Notes: generated from the letters alone by a model not told the origin. DNA of 64,000 nt from an uncultured Prevotella sp. (GCA_946614435.1 CAMOGW010000003.1:62001-126000), one strand, 5' to 3'. Shown: positions 51,945-61,067, counted from the first letter of the stretch. Program-made: numbers and translations.

Positions 51945-53256
51945 AAGTCAAGAAAGGTCCTTCCTGTTAAGGAAGAATATCTTCGCATCATTCTTGCTCA
52001 AAGGATGGTCGGCAGGAGTTCAGTTGCTGCTTGTCCCGCTTACAATAGCATGTCTTGGAAATTATGTCAATGGTCTTTGGATGGTGATAGCCTCTATGCT
52101 GATGTGGATAGACAATTGTGACATTGGGCTGGGCAACGGACTTCGTAACTGTCTGGCAGAATCGGTAGCAGCAGGCGATGAAAAAGGGTGCAAGCAATAT
52201 GTTTCCACAGCATTCATCATGCTCACTTTTGTGATGGGCATTTTGATCTTGATTGCCACGGTTATTCTACTGAATATCAATGTTTATGGAATCCTTCACA
52301 TTGATGCAACTCGCGTGTCTGGCTTTACGGAAGTGTTGATTGCTTCTGTGATTGTAACGTGTGCTACGTTCATATTCAAGCTGACGGGAAACGTGTATCT
52401 GGGTCTTCAACTTCCAGCCATCAATAATTTGATTGTAACTTTAGGACAAACCTTAACCCTATGTGTCGTTGCAGTACAATATTACATGGCCTGCCATAGC
52501 CTGCTATATGTGGCATTGGCTTATACACTCTCTCCGCTTTTAGTAAACATCATTGCATTTTATTATACATTTGGTAAGCAATATCCTTGTTTCAGACCAT
52601 CCATTGCCGATTTTGACAAGGGAAAGGTGCATAGTCTGTTGAATCTCGGAGTGAAATTCTTCATCATACAGATTGCCGGTATTGTTCTTTTCATGTCGAG
52701 TAGTATCATTATTTCCCATTTGTTTAGTCCTGACGCAGTAACTCCCTATCAAGTGGCCTACCGCCTTTTCAGTCTCTCGCTGGTAGTGTTTATGCTTGTT
52801 GTCACACCTTTTTGGTCGGCAACGACTGATGCATACAAAAGGGGCGACTATGCTTGGATTAGGACTTCGCAATTGAAGCTGAGAATGATTCTTGTTGGCA
52901 TCGCAATTATTCTTTTCTTGATGGTAGTCACGTCAAAATGGATTTATAGAATTTGGGTAGGCGATATGGTTGACGTACCTTTCACTCTTTCGCTTTACAT
53001 GGCAATCTATCTTTTCGAAATTATATTCAGCCAAGCCTATTCTTTCTTGCTGAATGGCATGGGGGTGCTGAATCTTCAACTCATAATGACCAGTCTCGCA
53101 GCATTGCTTTTTGTGCCGCTTGCCATGTTGATAGGTGGTCGTTTGGGCATTGAGGGTATTTGTATTGCTCTGATTATTGTGAATTTTCCGGGAACCGTGG
53201 CCAATGTCTTACAGTTTAATCATGTATTGTCATCATGTCAGAAACAAACTGCATAG
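51934..53256 (+). CDS. wzx: Wzx-type polysaccharide repeat-unit flippase
   Basis: A 440-residue protein with twelve or so membrane segments, typical of the MOP/Wzx superfamily: N-terminal ASFLLKGWSAGVQLLLVPLT, WMVIASMLMWIDNCDIGLGN, and GNGLRNCLAESVAAGDEKGC. It should move undecaprenyl-linked repeat units across the inner membrane. It overlaps the Wzz-Wzy gene at the start and the first glycosyltransferase gene by 22 bases at the end, so translation is coupled along the module. Confidence 0.92.
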   Translation: MSDKSQERSFLLRKNIFASFLLKGWSAGVQLLLVPLTIACLGNYVNGLWMVIASMLMWIDNCDIGLGNGLRNCLAESVAAGDEKGCKQYVSTAFIMLTFVMGILILIATVILLNINVYGILHIDATRVSGFTEVLIASVIVTCATFIFKLTGNVYLGLQLPAINNLIVTLGQTLTLCVVAVQYYMACHSLLYVALAYTLSPLLVNIIAFYYTFGKQYPCFRPSIADFDKGKVHSLLNLGVKFFIIQIAGIVLFMSSSIIISHLFSPDAVTPYQVAYRLFSLSLVVFMLVVTPFWSATTDAYKRGDYAWIRTSQLKLRMILVGIAIILFLMVVTSKWIYRIWVGDMVDVPFTLSLYMAIYLFEIIFSQAYSFLLNGMGVLNLQLIMTSLAALLFVPLAMLIGGRLGIEGICIALIIVNFPGTVANVLQFNHVLSSCQKQTA

Positions 53257-54083
53257 CCATTTTGATGGCAGTCTATAATGGCGAGAAGTATTTGGCAGAT
53301 CAGATAGATTCCATACTTCGTCAGACTCATAGCGAGTGGGTCTTGTATATTCATGATGATGGCTCAAAAGACAGGACTCTTGCCATCGTAAATGACTATG
53401 TTGCCAAGTATCCTGAAAAAATACATGTCCTTAGCTATCCATCCCAAGGAGGAGCCTGCAGAAATTTTCTGTCGCTGCTCGAGCGTGTCAATGCGGATTA
53501 TTATATGTTCTCAGACCAGGATGATGTGTGGAAAGACGACAAAGTGGAACGGGAATGGATTCGTCTTCAAGGGGCAGAGCACACCAACCCCAATAAGCCT
53601 GTTATCGTCTTTTCTGACTTGATTGTCACCGATTCTGCGTTAAAGGAAGTTCATCCTTCTTTATGGACTATTGCAGGCATCTATCCAGATTTTGTTACGA
53701 CATTCAATGAAATGGCGGCCAATACGTTGGTGACAGGTTGTACGATGCTCTTCAATAGCAAAGTTAAGGCTATATTGCCGGCTACAGCGCAGTATATAAC
53801 GATGCACGATGCATGGTTGGCCTGTTGCACGATGAAGAATGGCGGCATCCTTTGCCCCCTGTATGAACCGACGGTTTTATATCGTCAACACGCTGCCAAC
53901 ACACTGGGGGCGCAGAATGTTGCAAGTATGTCGGTCCTGGAGAGAATGAGGAGACTGCCAGTATCCTATAGAATCAACAAAGAACTGTATTTGATGCTGA
54001 ACGAACTGTCGTATGGGAGTATCTTCAAATATTTATGGTTCAAATATCAGTATCATAAAAAGATTAAGAACAGTAAGCCATGA
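53235..54083 (+). CDS. GT2-family glycosyltransferase, rhamnosyltransferase-like
   Basis: A 282-residue GT-A enzyme with CIAILMAVYNGEKYLADQID, the nucleotide-sugar site YIHDDGSKDRTLAI, the DxD-type motif MFSDQDDVWKDDK and a C-terminal YRQHAANTLGAQN. This is the pattern of GT2 enzymes annotated as alpha-L-rhamnosyl or similar transferases of surface polysaccharides. Donor and linkage are uncertain. It overlaps its neighbours on both sides, consistent with a single operon. Confidence 0.88.
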   Translation: MSETNCIAILMAVYNGEKYLADQIDSILRQTHSEWVLYIHDDGSKDRTLAIVNDYVAKYPEKIHVLSYPSQGGACRNFLSLLERVNADYYMFSDQDDVWKDDKVEREWIRLQGAEHTNPNKPVIVFSDLIVTDSALKEVHPSLWTIAGIYPDFVTTFNEMAANTLVTGCTMLFNSKVKAILPATAQYITMHDAWLACCTMKNGGILCPLYEPTVLYRQHAANTLGAQNVASMSVLERMRRLPVSYRINKELYLMLNELSYGSIFKYLWFKYQYHKKIKNSKP

Positions 54084-54967
54084 TTGATAAGGAAAGTATA
54101 GCACTCGTAGTTGTATTGTTCAATCCGTCTGAAGACGATATTGAATTTGTTCATTGCATCGCTTCAGAGTATGGCGGTGTCGTGGCCGACAATTCAGCAT
54201 GTGAAAGCTTTGCTGGAACCGAAATCGGTAAGATGACGTATGTTCCATTAATGGAGAACACGGGTATTGCCCATGCTCAGAATGTCTCTATTCAGCATAT
54301 CTTGCTGAACAGTCATTTCAAATACATTCTCTTCCTGGATCAGGATAGCAGATTCTCAAATAACTTTCCTTTGAGAATGGCAGAAGAACACGAAAAGATG
54401 AAAACTGTCGTTCCTAATTTGGCAATGTTAGGTCCTATTGTCGTGAATAAAGATACTGGCGACTCATATAAATCTTGTTTTCATGATGACAAACAGTCGG
54501 AGAATGGCTTCATAGTGAGAAGAGAGATTATCTCTTCCGGGAGTATTGTCGATCGGGAATGTCTTGAGCATGTGGGAGGAATGCTTGACTCGCTGTTTAT
54601 TGACTTTGTGGACTTTGAATGGTGTTGGAGAGCAAAGAAGAAAGAGTATGTGTGTGGCATCACAGCCAATATTAGCCTGAATCACAAAGTGGGTGTTAAC
54701 ATGAAAAAAATAGGAAACTACTCGCTGATGATATGGAAGCCATTCAGATATTTCTATCAATATAGGAACTATCTGTGGCTTTCGAGAACAGACTATACTC
54801 CGTGGCAGTGGCGTATTGCGACAGGAGTGAAATTCATGCTAAGACTTTTCTATTTTCCCCTCCTTGTCTCAGACGGATGGCAGTGTTGGAAAAAAATGTT
54901 GCGTGGTATTGCTTGTTCATTCAAAGGATATTCTGAATTTAGAAAGGAAATAGAGGAATATGGATAA
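54080..54967 (+). CDS. GT2-family glycosyltransferase, RfbF-like
   Basis: A 295-residue glycosyltransferase of the rhamnosyltransferase (RfbF/WbbL-like) group: ALVVVLFNPSEDDIEFVHCI, VVADNSACESF, ENTGIAHAQNVSIQHIL, LFLDQDSRFSNN (DxD), FIDFVDFEWCWRAKKKEY and a final RYFYQYRNYLWLSR. It should transfer a sugar, possibly rhamnose, onto the growing repeat unit in the cytoplasm. 4-base overlap with the preceding glycosyltransferase gene and 8-base overlap with the HAD gene. Confidence 0.88.
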   Translation: MIDKESIALVVVLFNPSEDDIEFVHCIASEYGGVVADNSACESFAGTEIGKMTYVPLMENTGIAHAQNVSIQHILLNSHFKYILFLDQDSRFSNNFPLRMAEEHEKMKTVVPNLAMLGPIVVNKDTGDSYKSCFHDDKQSENGFIVRREIISSGSIVDRECLEHVGGMLDSLFIDFVDFEWCWRAKKKEYVCGITANISLNHKVGVNMKKIGNYSLMIWKPFRYFYQYRNYLWLSRTDYTPWQWRIATGVKFMLRLFYFPLLVSDGWQCWKKMLRGIACSFKGYSEFRKEIEEYG

Positions 54968-55625
54968 GGACGGGCAGAAATTTTTCATTATTGATATTTG
55001 TGGAACATTATTCAAGTCTAACACGACGTTGGATTTCATAAAGTTCTTTTGGGGAGACTACATCTTGGTGAAGTTTCTGTTTTCGCTGCCGTTTAGGATT
55101 TTCAACAGATTGGTATATAGATTGTGCCGTCTTGAACCCCTCAGAATATCTCTTATAAGGTTTCTGAAAGGAAAGTCTCGTGAGGAGCTTCAGAGCATGG
55201 CTGCCCGGTTCTATGAAGAGTTCTTACTCAATAGGACAAACAAAAATATTATGAATCTTGTAGAGATGAAAAGAAGAGAAGGCTTTCAATTAATTTTGGT
55301 TTCTGCGACTTTAGACATAATTGCCGAAGAAGTGTCTTCGCGGATGAAGATTCCTTTCCTTCTTTCTTCTGCATTGAAGTATTCCCCTGAAGGTATCTGC
55401 ATGGGGAAGTTGCAACAAGATTTGTTGGCTCAGAAGTGTGAGAAACTGGCCGACATATCAATTTTCCCCCCCTATGGCGGAATTATTACAGATAATTATT
55501 CGGATGCCTCGCTCATAGAACAGACTAAAGAGCCTTTCTTGGTTTGCTACGGTGCGTCAGAAGGCAGATGGGCAAAACAATTAAGTAATAAAACAATAGA
55601 AAGATGTCATTTTTTAAAAGTTTGA
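54960..55625 (+). CDS. HAD-family phosphatase with DxC motif I
   Basis: A 221-residue HAD hydrolase: motif I FIIDICGTLF (Asp12-x-Cys14 instead of Asp-x-Asp), a helical cap with hydrophobic segments, motif II VSATLD, motif III Lys in LAQKCEKLADI and motif IV TDNYSD. The nucleophile Asp12 is kept but the usual acid/base Asp is Cys. The gene overlaps the UbiA-like membrane protein gene by 22 bases. HAD plus UbiA pairs elsewhere make polyprenyl-phosphoryl pentoses (phosphoribose transfer, then dephosphorylation), a possible role here. Confidence 0.82.
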   Translation: MDKDGQKFFIIDICGTLFKSNTTLDFIKFFWGDYILVKFLFSLPFRIFNRLVYRLCRLEPLRISLIRFLKGKSREELQSMAARFYEEFLLNRTNKNIMNLVEMKRREGFQLILVSATLDIIAEEVSSRMKIPFLLSSALKYSPEGICMGKLQQDLLAQKCEKLADISIFPPYGGIITDNYSDASLIEQTKEPFLVCYGASEGRWAKQLSNKTIERCHFLKV

Positions 55626-56407
55626 TATTATTTACATTGCCAATGTATTACTCTTTCCATACCAGGTATAAGGGTATTACAGGCATTTTCGCATGGCTTA
55701 CGAAATATCTGATACCATGCTTCTTTATTGCACTTTGTTGTGAGGACTTTTCTTTGTTGCTTTTTGTGTTAGGACTTTTCTACGTGTATGAGTTCTATGA
55801 AATGGGGTATATCCAGAATGATTGCGAGACGATAAAGAAAGAACTTCACCCAACGATGAGGCTTTCCCCTGCCGAATTGATCGCCTATGAGAAATGGAAG
55901 TATCTGATAATCATTATAAGAATAGCAGAAACGGCAATATTAGCCAGCTGTCTGTACATGTTGGGAGTACGATGGCAACTGTTGGTTTTTTATGCATTCA
56001 CTTATGTAATTTTTGTGTTCTATAATACTATCAGAAATGGCTTCTGCCTTGTTGTCCACGTGGTATTGATGATGATGCGCTATACGGCTCCCGTCTATTT
56101 GTCGGCAAACGTAGAGTCTTTTTGGATTGCAGTTTTACTCTTCTTGACTTATCCTCTGACGCTGTACGTTGAACGGGCCGTGAAAGGTAAATTTGGATAT
56201 AGGAGCAAATTGCTCACAAAGTTTGTCCTGTCTTCTTATGAAGGCAGATATGTTTTCAGAATTAAATATTACTGTGCGCTCACTTTTCTGCTGATTGCCG
56301 CAGTATGTTCTGCAGGAGCACCTTTCATGAGCTTGGTTCCAGTACTCGTTCTGTTGGCTTCAAGTGTCATGACGTATAAAAATGAAAAGTTACAATATAA
56401 TAAATAA
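55604..56407 (+). CDS. UbiA-like integral membrane protein (possible prenyl-phosphate transferase)
   Basis: A 267-residue protein with seven or so membrane helices. The segment YEFYEMGYIQNDCETIKKE recalls the Asp-rich first motif (NDxxD) of UbiA prenyltransferases, and YVERAVKGKFGYRSKLLT falls where a second polar motif would be. Position directly after the HAD phosphatase gene, with overlapping frames, supports a polyprenyl-phosphate sugar role such as making a lipid-linked pentose donor. The second motif is not clearly conserved, so it could be another kind of membrane protein. Confidence 0.6.
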   Translation: MSFFKSLILFTLPMYYSFHTRYKGITGIFAWLTKYLIPCFFIALCCEDFSLLLFVLGLFYVYEFYEMGYIQNDCETIKKELHPTMRLSPAELIAYEKWKYLIIIIRIAETAILASCLYMLGVRWQLLVFYAFTYVIFVFYNTIRNGFCLVVHVVLMMMRYTAPVYLSANVESFWIAVLLFLTYPLTLYVERAVKGKFGYRSKLLTKFVLSSYEGRYVFRIKYYCALTFLLIAAVCSAGAPFMSLVPVLVLLASSVMTYKNEKLQYNK

Positions 56408-56413
56408 GATGAA

Positions 56414-57247
56414 ATGACGATATCTGTATTAATGTCAACATATTATAAGGAGAATCCCCAGTATCTGCAGGAATCTCTGAACAGTCTTTGGACAGAACAA
56501 ATTCGTAAGCCAGACCAGATCGTTCTTGTAGAGGACGGACCGCTGACGAATGAGCTGGATGCGGTCGTTGACCACTGGCAACATCAGCTGAACGATAAGC
56601 TGGTGGTTGTGAAGAATCCTGAGAATAGAGGATTGGCGGAGTCTCTCAATGCGGGACTGGCTGTCGTTACTGGTGATTTGATTGCGCGAATGGACAGCGA
56701 TGACAGGTGTGTTCCAGAGCGGTTCCTCCTTCAGGAACGATATATGGCGGAGCATCCAGAAGTGGATATTCTTGGAGGCTCCATACAAGAATTTAACGAT
56801 AATGGTTCCCTTCATAACGTGCGTTCCTATCCTCTTTCGATGGCCGACGTGTTGAAGACAATGTATAGGGTAGCTCCTTTGGCCCATCCTTCAGTGATGT
56901 TTCGGAAGACTTTCTTTGATGCCGGATTCAGATACAACGCCAAATATCATATTTGTGAAGATGTTACCATGTGGTATGATGCTGCCGTAGCACATCGTGT
57001 GATTAATAATCTGCCAGATACCATACTCTATTTCAGACGTAACGACTCTATGATGAACCGGCGTAGTCGTGAAAAGGCATGGAGCGAATTTCTTGCATAT
57101 AATGATGGCATTTATCGGCTCTACGGATTGTTCACCTATAAGTATATATTCTCATTGTTGCGCATGTGTTTCAGATTAATGCCAGCTACTGCCATAAAGT
57201 CCGTCTATAACAGCCGCTTCAGGAAAATAGTAGCAAGACAACGATAA
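56414..57247 (+). CDS. GT2-family glycosyltransferase, AmsE-like
   Basis: A 277-residue GT-A glycosyltransferase: ISVLMSTYYKENPQYLQESL, QIVLVEDGPLTNELD, NPENRGLAESLNAGL, the metal site ARMDSDDRCVPER and HPSVMFRKTFFDAGFRY followed by the catalytic-region EDVTMWYDA. Enzymes of this plan (amylovoran AmsE-like) add galactose or related hexoses. It is the last gene of the AT-rich module; after it come the decayed wecA fragment and the AAA-nuclease gene. Confidence 0.88.
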   Translation: MTISVLMSTYYKENPQYLQESLNSLWTEQIRKPDQIVLVEDGPLTNELDAVVDHWQHQLNDKLVVVKNPENRGLAESLNAGLAVVTGDLIARMDSDDRCVPERFLLQERYMAEHPEVDILGGSIQEFNDNGSLHNVRSYPLSMADVLKTMYRVAPLAHPSVMFRKTFFDAGFRYNAKYHICEDVTMWYDAAVAHRVINNLPDTILYFRRNDSMMNRRSREKAWSEFLAYNDGIYRLYGLFTYKYIFSLLRMCFRLMPATAIKSVYNSRFRKIVARQR

Positions 57248-57329
57248 ATGTTGATGTGGTCGTTACGGAAACAGCCATCCGTTGAATCCGTTGAATGAAT
57301 TATTCTGTAGGAAAAATGGAGATGACGCA

Positions 57330-57469
57330 ATAATGTGTTTTTTTCTTGTTATATATTAAAAAGCATTAATATGACAGAAAATCTATTACTTATAATAGCT
57401 GCTTTCGTTCTCAGTGCGCTTTGCGGATTCCTGTTATCATGAACTTTTGCAAGGAGAAGAATAATTATA
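57330..57469 (+). pseudogene. Decayed copy of the wecA-like gene 5' end
   Basis: The frame from ATG 57371 encodes MTENLLLIIAAFVLSALCGF and stops soon after; across a frameshift, MNFCKEKN follows. The intact gene at 59189 starts MTQFLLYTAIAFILSALCGF and continues ILNFCKEKNIY. Similarity extends upstream of the ATG (TAATGT, then TTATATA and an A-rich run before ATGACA in both). The 253-base gap between the glycosyltransferase gene and the AAA gene otherwise holds nothing recognisable. Confidence 0.8.
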
Positions 57470-57500
57470 TTAAGCACAAATAACCTATTTCATTTAGCTT

Positions 57501-59042
57501 ATGAAGTACCCGATTGGCATACAGAATTTTGGTGAGATACGCGAGGGTGGCTATGTCTATGTTGACAAGACACCTCAGATGTGGAAAATGATTTCAGAAG
57601 GAAAATACTATTTTCTCTCTCGCCCTCGTCGTTTTGGCAAATCGTTGATGGTCAGTACGCTGGAAGCCTTTTTTAGCGGCAAGCGCGAATGGTTCAAGGG
57701 GCTATATGCTGACACCGTGGAATGGGACTGGCAGCAATATCCCATTCTACACATAGACCTGAATGTTCAAAAATATGAGGCCAAAGAAGATCTTTATAAG
57801 GTTTTGAACCGCCATTTGGAGCAATGGGAGCAGGCATACGACAGTCCATACGGTGAACGTGATGTGGAGGAACGATTCCTACAGGTAGTTCGCTTAGCAT
57901 ACGAGAAGACAGGTCGGCAGGTAGTCATACTGATTGATGAATACGATAAGCCGCTTCTGCAAGCCATCGGCAACGAACCACTGCAGTCTGCTTATCGTAG
58001 TGTGCTAAAGCCTTTCTATGGTGTGTTGAAATCGTGCGACCGCTACATCAAGTTCGCATTCCTGACAGGAGTCACTAAATTTGGCAAGGTCAGTGTGTTC
58101 AGCGATTTGAATAACCTCATCGATTTGTCCATGGATTATCGCTTTGCTACCATCTGTGGCATATCTGAAGATGAACTCCACAAAAATTTCGACGAAAGTG
58201 TGGTAGCATTAGCTCAGGCTAACAAACTTAGTACAGAGGCTTGCTACGAGCGTCTGCGTAATGACTTCGATGGTTATCATTTCGATGTGGATGCACCAGG
58301 TATGTATAATCCATTCAGTGTTTTAAACACGTTGTCGAGTTGTCGTTTCCGCGACTACTGGTTTGAAACCGGCACACCCACAATCTTGGTATATCAACTA
58401 CAGAAGACCAGCTATCCACTGGAGATGATGACCCGTGAAGAACTTTTTGAGGACACGCTCAACAGCATTGATGTCATGGACGAGAATCCGCTGCCCCTGC
58501 TATATCAGAGCGGCTATCTGACCATCAAGGGCTACGACCCGATGTTCAAGACCTACACGTTGGGATTCCCCAACCGCGAGGTAGAGGAAGGCTTCGTGAA
58601 GTTCCTCGTTCCTTTCTATAGTCCTAACAAGCAGGAAAAGCCGCAGATGTTTATCAGCCGCTTTGTCAAGGATGTAACGTCGGGCAATGCAGAGGGATTC
58701 ATGCAGCGTGTGGAACGCTTCTTTGACGGTGGCGACTATCAGCTTGCGGGCAAAGCAGAACTGTATTTCCAGAACACACTATGGGTGTTGTTCAAACTGC
58801 TGGGCTTGTATGTCGATGTGGAAAGGTACACAACAGACGGGCGGATGGACATCTTGGTGCGTACTCCTGACTATGTTTATATCTTGGAACTGAAGATTGA
58901 TCAAAGTGCCGATATTGCTCTTCGGCAAATAGAAGAGAAACAATATGCAAAGTCCTTTGAGGGTGGCTCTCGTATTATCTACAAGATAGGTGTCAACTTC
59001 TCTTCCACCACACGGCGCATCACTGAGTGGAAAGTCAAGTAA
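57501..59042 (+). CDS. AAA-ATPase-like protein with C-terminal PD-(D/E)XK nuclease domain
   Basis: A 513-residue member of the AAA-ATPase_like (PF09820-type) + PDDEXK_9 architecture: GGYVYVDKTPQMWKMISEGK, phosphate-binding loop SRPRRFGKSLMVSTLEAFF, Walker B VVILIDEYDKPLL, sensor region KFAFLTGVTKFGKVSVFSDL, and the nuclease motif RMDILVRTPDYVYILELKID (Asp, Glu-x-Lys). The family is abundant in Bacteroidales; its biological role is not established, though a nuclease or mobile/defence role is often proposed. It sits between a decayed and an intact wecA start, suggesting it was inserted there. Monocistronic by spacing. Confidence 0.9.
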   Translation: MKYPIGIQNFGEIREGGYVYVDKTPQMWKMISEGKYYFLSRPRRFGKSLMVSTLEAFFSGKREWFKGLYADTVEWDWQQYPILHIDLNVQKYEAKEDLYKVLNRHLEQWEQAYDSPYGERDVEERFLQVVRLAYEKTGRQVVILIDEYDKPLLQAIGNEPLQSAYRSVLKPFYGVLKSCDRYIKFAFLTGVTKFGKVSVFSDLNNLIDLSMDYRFATICGISEDELHKNFDESVVALAQANKLSTEACYERLRNDFDGYHFDVDAPGMYNPFSVLNTLSSCRFRDYWFETGTPTILVYQLQKTSYPLEMMTREELFEDTLNSIDVMDENPLPLLYQSGYLTIKGYDPMFKTYTLGFPNREVEEGFVKFLVPFYSPNKQEKPQMFISRFVKDVTSGNAEGFMQRVERFFDGGDYQLAGKAELYFQNTLWVLFKLLGLYVDVERYTTDGRMDILVRTPDYVYILELKIDQSADIALRQIEEKQYAKSFEGGSRIIYKIGVNFSSTTRRITEWKVK

Positions 59043-59188
59043 ACGAATCTTGGAGTGGTTATGACCTTGTAATCCTTCAAAAATCAGTAGAATCACCTAC
59101 TTTTATGGAGCGGTAAAGAAAATTTAACGTTCCATGCAATATTATAATGTTTCGTTGGTTATATAGATATAAAAATAAGATACATTAC

Positions 59189-60310
59189 ATGACACAATTT
59201 TTACTCTATACAGCGATTGCATTCATACTTAGTGCCTTGTGTGGTTTCATCTTCATCCCGATGATTCTGAACTTCTGCAAGGAGAAGAATATATACGACA
59301 TTCCCAACTCCCGTAAGATGCATAAGACAGCCATCCCCCGATTGGGAGGCATCGCCTTTTTGCCCAGCATGTTTCTGGCTTTCTTGGGAACCGTGTTTGC
59401 TTATGCCTATTCTTCTGTGAACGAACAGGAAGTGACGCTCAGCCTCTGGTCGCTCTATTTCTTCGTGAGCCTGGTGCTGATCTATGGCGTGGGACTGGTC
59501 GATGACCTCATTGGCCTAAATGCCAAGACCAAGTTCCTGTTCCAGATCATGGCTGCTGTACTCATGCCGGTTGCCGGGCTCTATTATAATAATATGTATG
59601 GATTCTTAGGCATCCATGAGGTGCCTTACGTCATCGGAGCGCCGCTCACGGTGTTCCTGATCGTCTTCATCACCAATTCCATCAACCTGATCGACGGCAT
59701 CGATGGGCTTGCTGCCGGGCTCTCGTTCATAGCCTTTGGCGGATTCCTTGTCTGCTTCATGGCTGAAGGCATGTGGCTCTACGGCATTCTGATAGCTGGA
59801 CTGATGGGCGTGTTGGTGCCCTTCCTCTATTTCAATCTTTGGGGCGACCCGGAGAAGAACCGCAAGATCTTCATGGGCGACTCGGGCAGCCTCACACTCG
59901 GATTTATCCTCGGCTTCTTGGCCGTGAAGTACTCTATGGACAATCCCAACGTGATGTTCTGGCGTCCCGACTGCCTGCTGCTCTCTTATACATTTATCAT
60001 TGTGCCTACGTTCGACGTGGTGCGCGTGTCGGCCATACGATATTTCCATCACACTCCCGTGTTCAAGGCTGATAAGAACCACTTCCACCATAAGCTGATG
60101 CGTGCCGGGCTCACCCAGCATCAGGCGTTGATTGCGCTCCTGTTGCTTGCCCTGTTCTACATCGGCCTAAATCTCTGTCTCAACGAAGTGATTTCGGTGA
60201 CGCTTGTCGTGGTCTGCGACATCGTGGCCTGGGTGCTCGTCCATCGGGTGGTGAATGCGTTCATCCGCAAGAATGGGCAGCAAGTGTTTCAATTTAACGA
60301 AAACTCATGA
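59189..60310 (+). CDS. WecA/TagO-like undecaprenyl-phosphate sugar-1-phosphate transferase
   Basis: A 373-residue MraY/WecA-family enzyme with eleven membrane segments and family motifs: KTAIPRLGGIAFLPSMF, GLVDDLIGLNAKTKFLFQ (Asp-Asp), NLIDGIDGLAAGLSF, IFMGDSGSLTLGF and the HxHH-type loop ADKNHFHHKLMRAGLT. It attaches a HexNAc-1-phosphate to undecaprenyl phosphate to start a polymer. The start at 59189 is chosen because it matches the family and the decayed copy at 57371; the frame extends 14 codons upstream. It overlaps the small sugar transferase gene by 4 bases. Confidence 0.92.
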   Translation: MTQFLLYTAIAFILSALCGFIFIPMILNFCKEKNIYDIPNSRKMHKTAIPRLGGIAFLPSMFLAFLGTVFAYAYSSVNEQEVTLSLWSLYFFVSLVLIYGVGLVDDLIGLNAKTKFLFQIMAAVLMPVAGLYYNNMYGFLGIHEVPYVIGAPLTVFLIVFITNSINLIDGIDGLAAGLSFIAFGGFLVCFMAEGMWLYGILIAGLMGVLVPFLYFNLWGDPEKNRKIFMGDSGSLTLGFILGFLAVKYSMDNPNVMFWRPDCLLLSYTFIIVPTFDVVRVSAIRYFHHTPVFKADKNHFHHKLMRAGLTQHQALIALLLLALFYIGLNLCLNEVISVTLVVVCDIVAWVLVHRVVNAFIRKNGQQVFQFNENS

Positions 60311-60891
60311 ACAGTCCTTTCAAACGCATATTCGATTTCGTCGGGGCGCTGGTGGGGCTGCTGCTGTTCTCGCCCCTGTTGATCATTATCTATATAGGGC
60401 AGAAGCTTACCTATAACGGTCCGGCTTTCTACACCCAGGAGCGCATAGGCAGAGGCGGCAAGCCTTTCCAGATTTATAAATTCCGCACAATGGTGGTCAA
60501 CAATGAGAACGACGGCGTGCCGCAGCTGGCCGAGGCCGACGACAGTCGCCTCACCCGGTTCGGCAAGTTCCTGCGCTCGCATCATCTCGACGAGCTTCCG
60601 CAGTTGTGGAACGTGCTGCGGGGCGATATGTCGTTCGTAGGTCCTCGTCCTGAACGGAAATATTTCATCGATCAGATCATGACGCGAGATCCGCGCTACG
60701 AGCGCCTGTATGCCATCCGGCCCGGCGTGACCTCCTACGCCACGCTCTACAACGGCTATACCGACACGATGGAGAAGATGCTGCGCCGACTGGAGCTCGA
60801 CCTGTACTACATGGAGAACTATTCGTGGGTCTTCGACATGCAGATACTTTGGAAGACATTTGTCAGTATCGTTGCCGGAAAGAAGATATGA
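60307..60891 (+). CDS. Small (PglC-type) undecaprenyl-phosphate sugar transferase
   Basis: A 194-residue monotopic phosphoglycosyl transferase: re-entrant helix KRIFDFVGALVGLLLFSPLL, then GPAFYTQERIGRGGKPFQIY KFRTM, the catalytic Asp-Glu in HHLDELPQLWNVL and GDMSFVGPRPERKYF. It transfers a sugar-1-phosphate to undecaprenyl phosphate and can start repeat-unit synthesis alone. Its presence beside a WecA-like enzyme gives the locus two initiating enzymes. It lacks the N-terminal helices of the long WbaP/WcaJ forms. Confidence 0.92.
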   Translation: MNSPFKRIFDFVGALVGLLLFSPLLIIIYIGQKLTYNGPAFYTQERIGRGGKPFQIYKFRTMVVNNENDGVPQLAEADDSRLTRFGKFLRSHHLDELPQLWNVLRGDMSFVGPRPERKYFIDQIMTRDPRYERLYAIRPGVTSYATLYNGYTDTMEKMLRRLELDLYYMENYSWVFDMQILWKTFVSIVAGKKI

Positions 60892-61001
60892 AACGGTCGG
60901 AAAATGGCGAGAAAACAAGCAAAAAGGGAGTAAAAAGATAAGAATTGAACCCAAAAAACGCAAAAAAAAGTGTTTTTATGCGTGAGTAGAAAAAAAAGTC
61001 G

Positions 61002-61009
61002 TATATTTG
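61002..61009 (+). promoter_or_regulatory. -7 box upstream of the CapD-like gene
   Basis: TATATTTG, 58 bases before the ATG at 61068, in a 176-base gap after the sugar transferase gene. It suggests that the last gene of the locus has its own promoter. Confidence 0.5.
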
Positions 61010-61067
61010 CAGTCGCGTTTTTTGTATGAAAAACGATTAAAAAAGTGTAAAAGAACATTCTTTGTTT

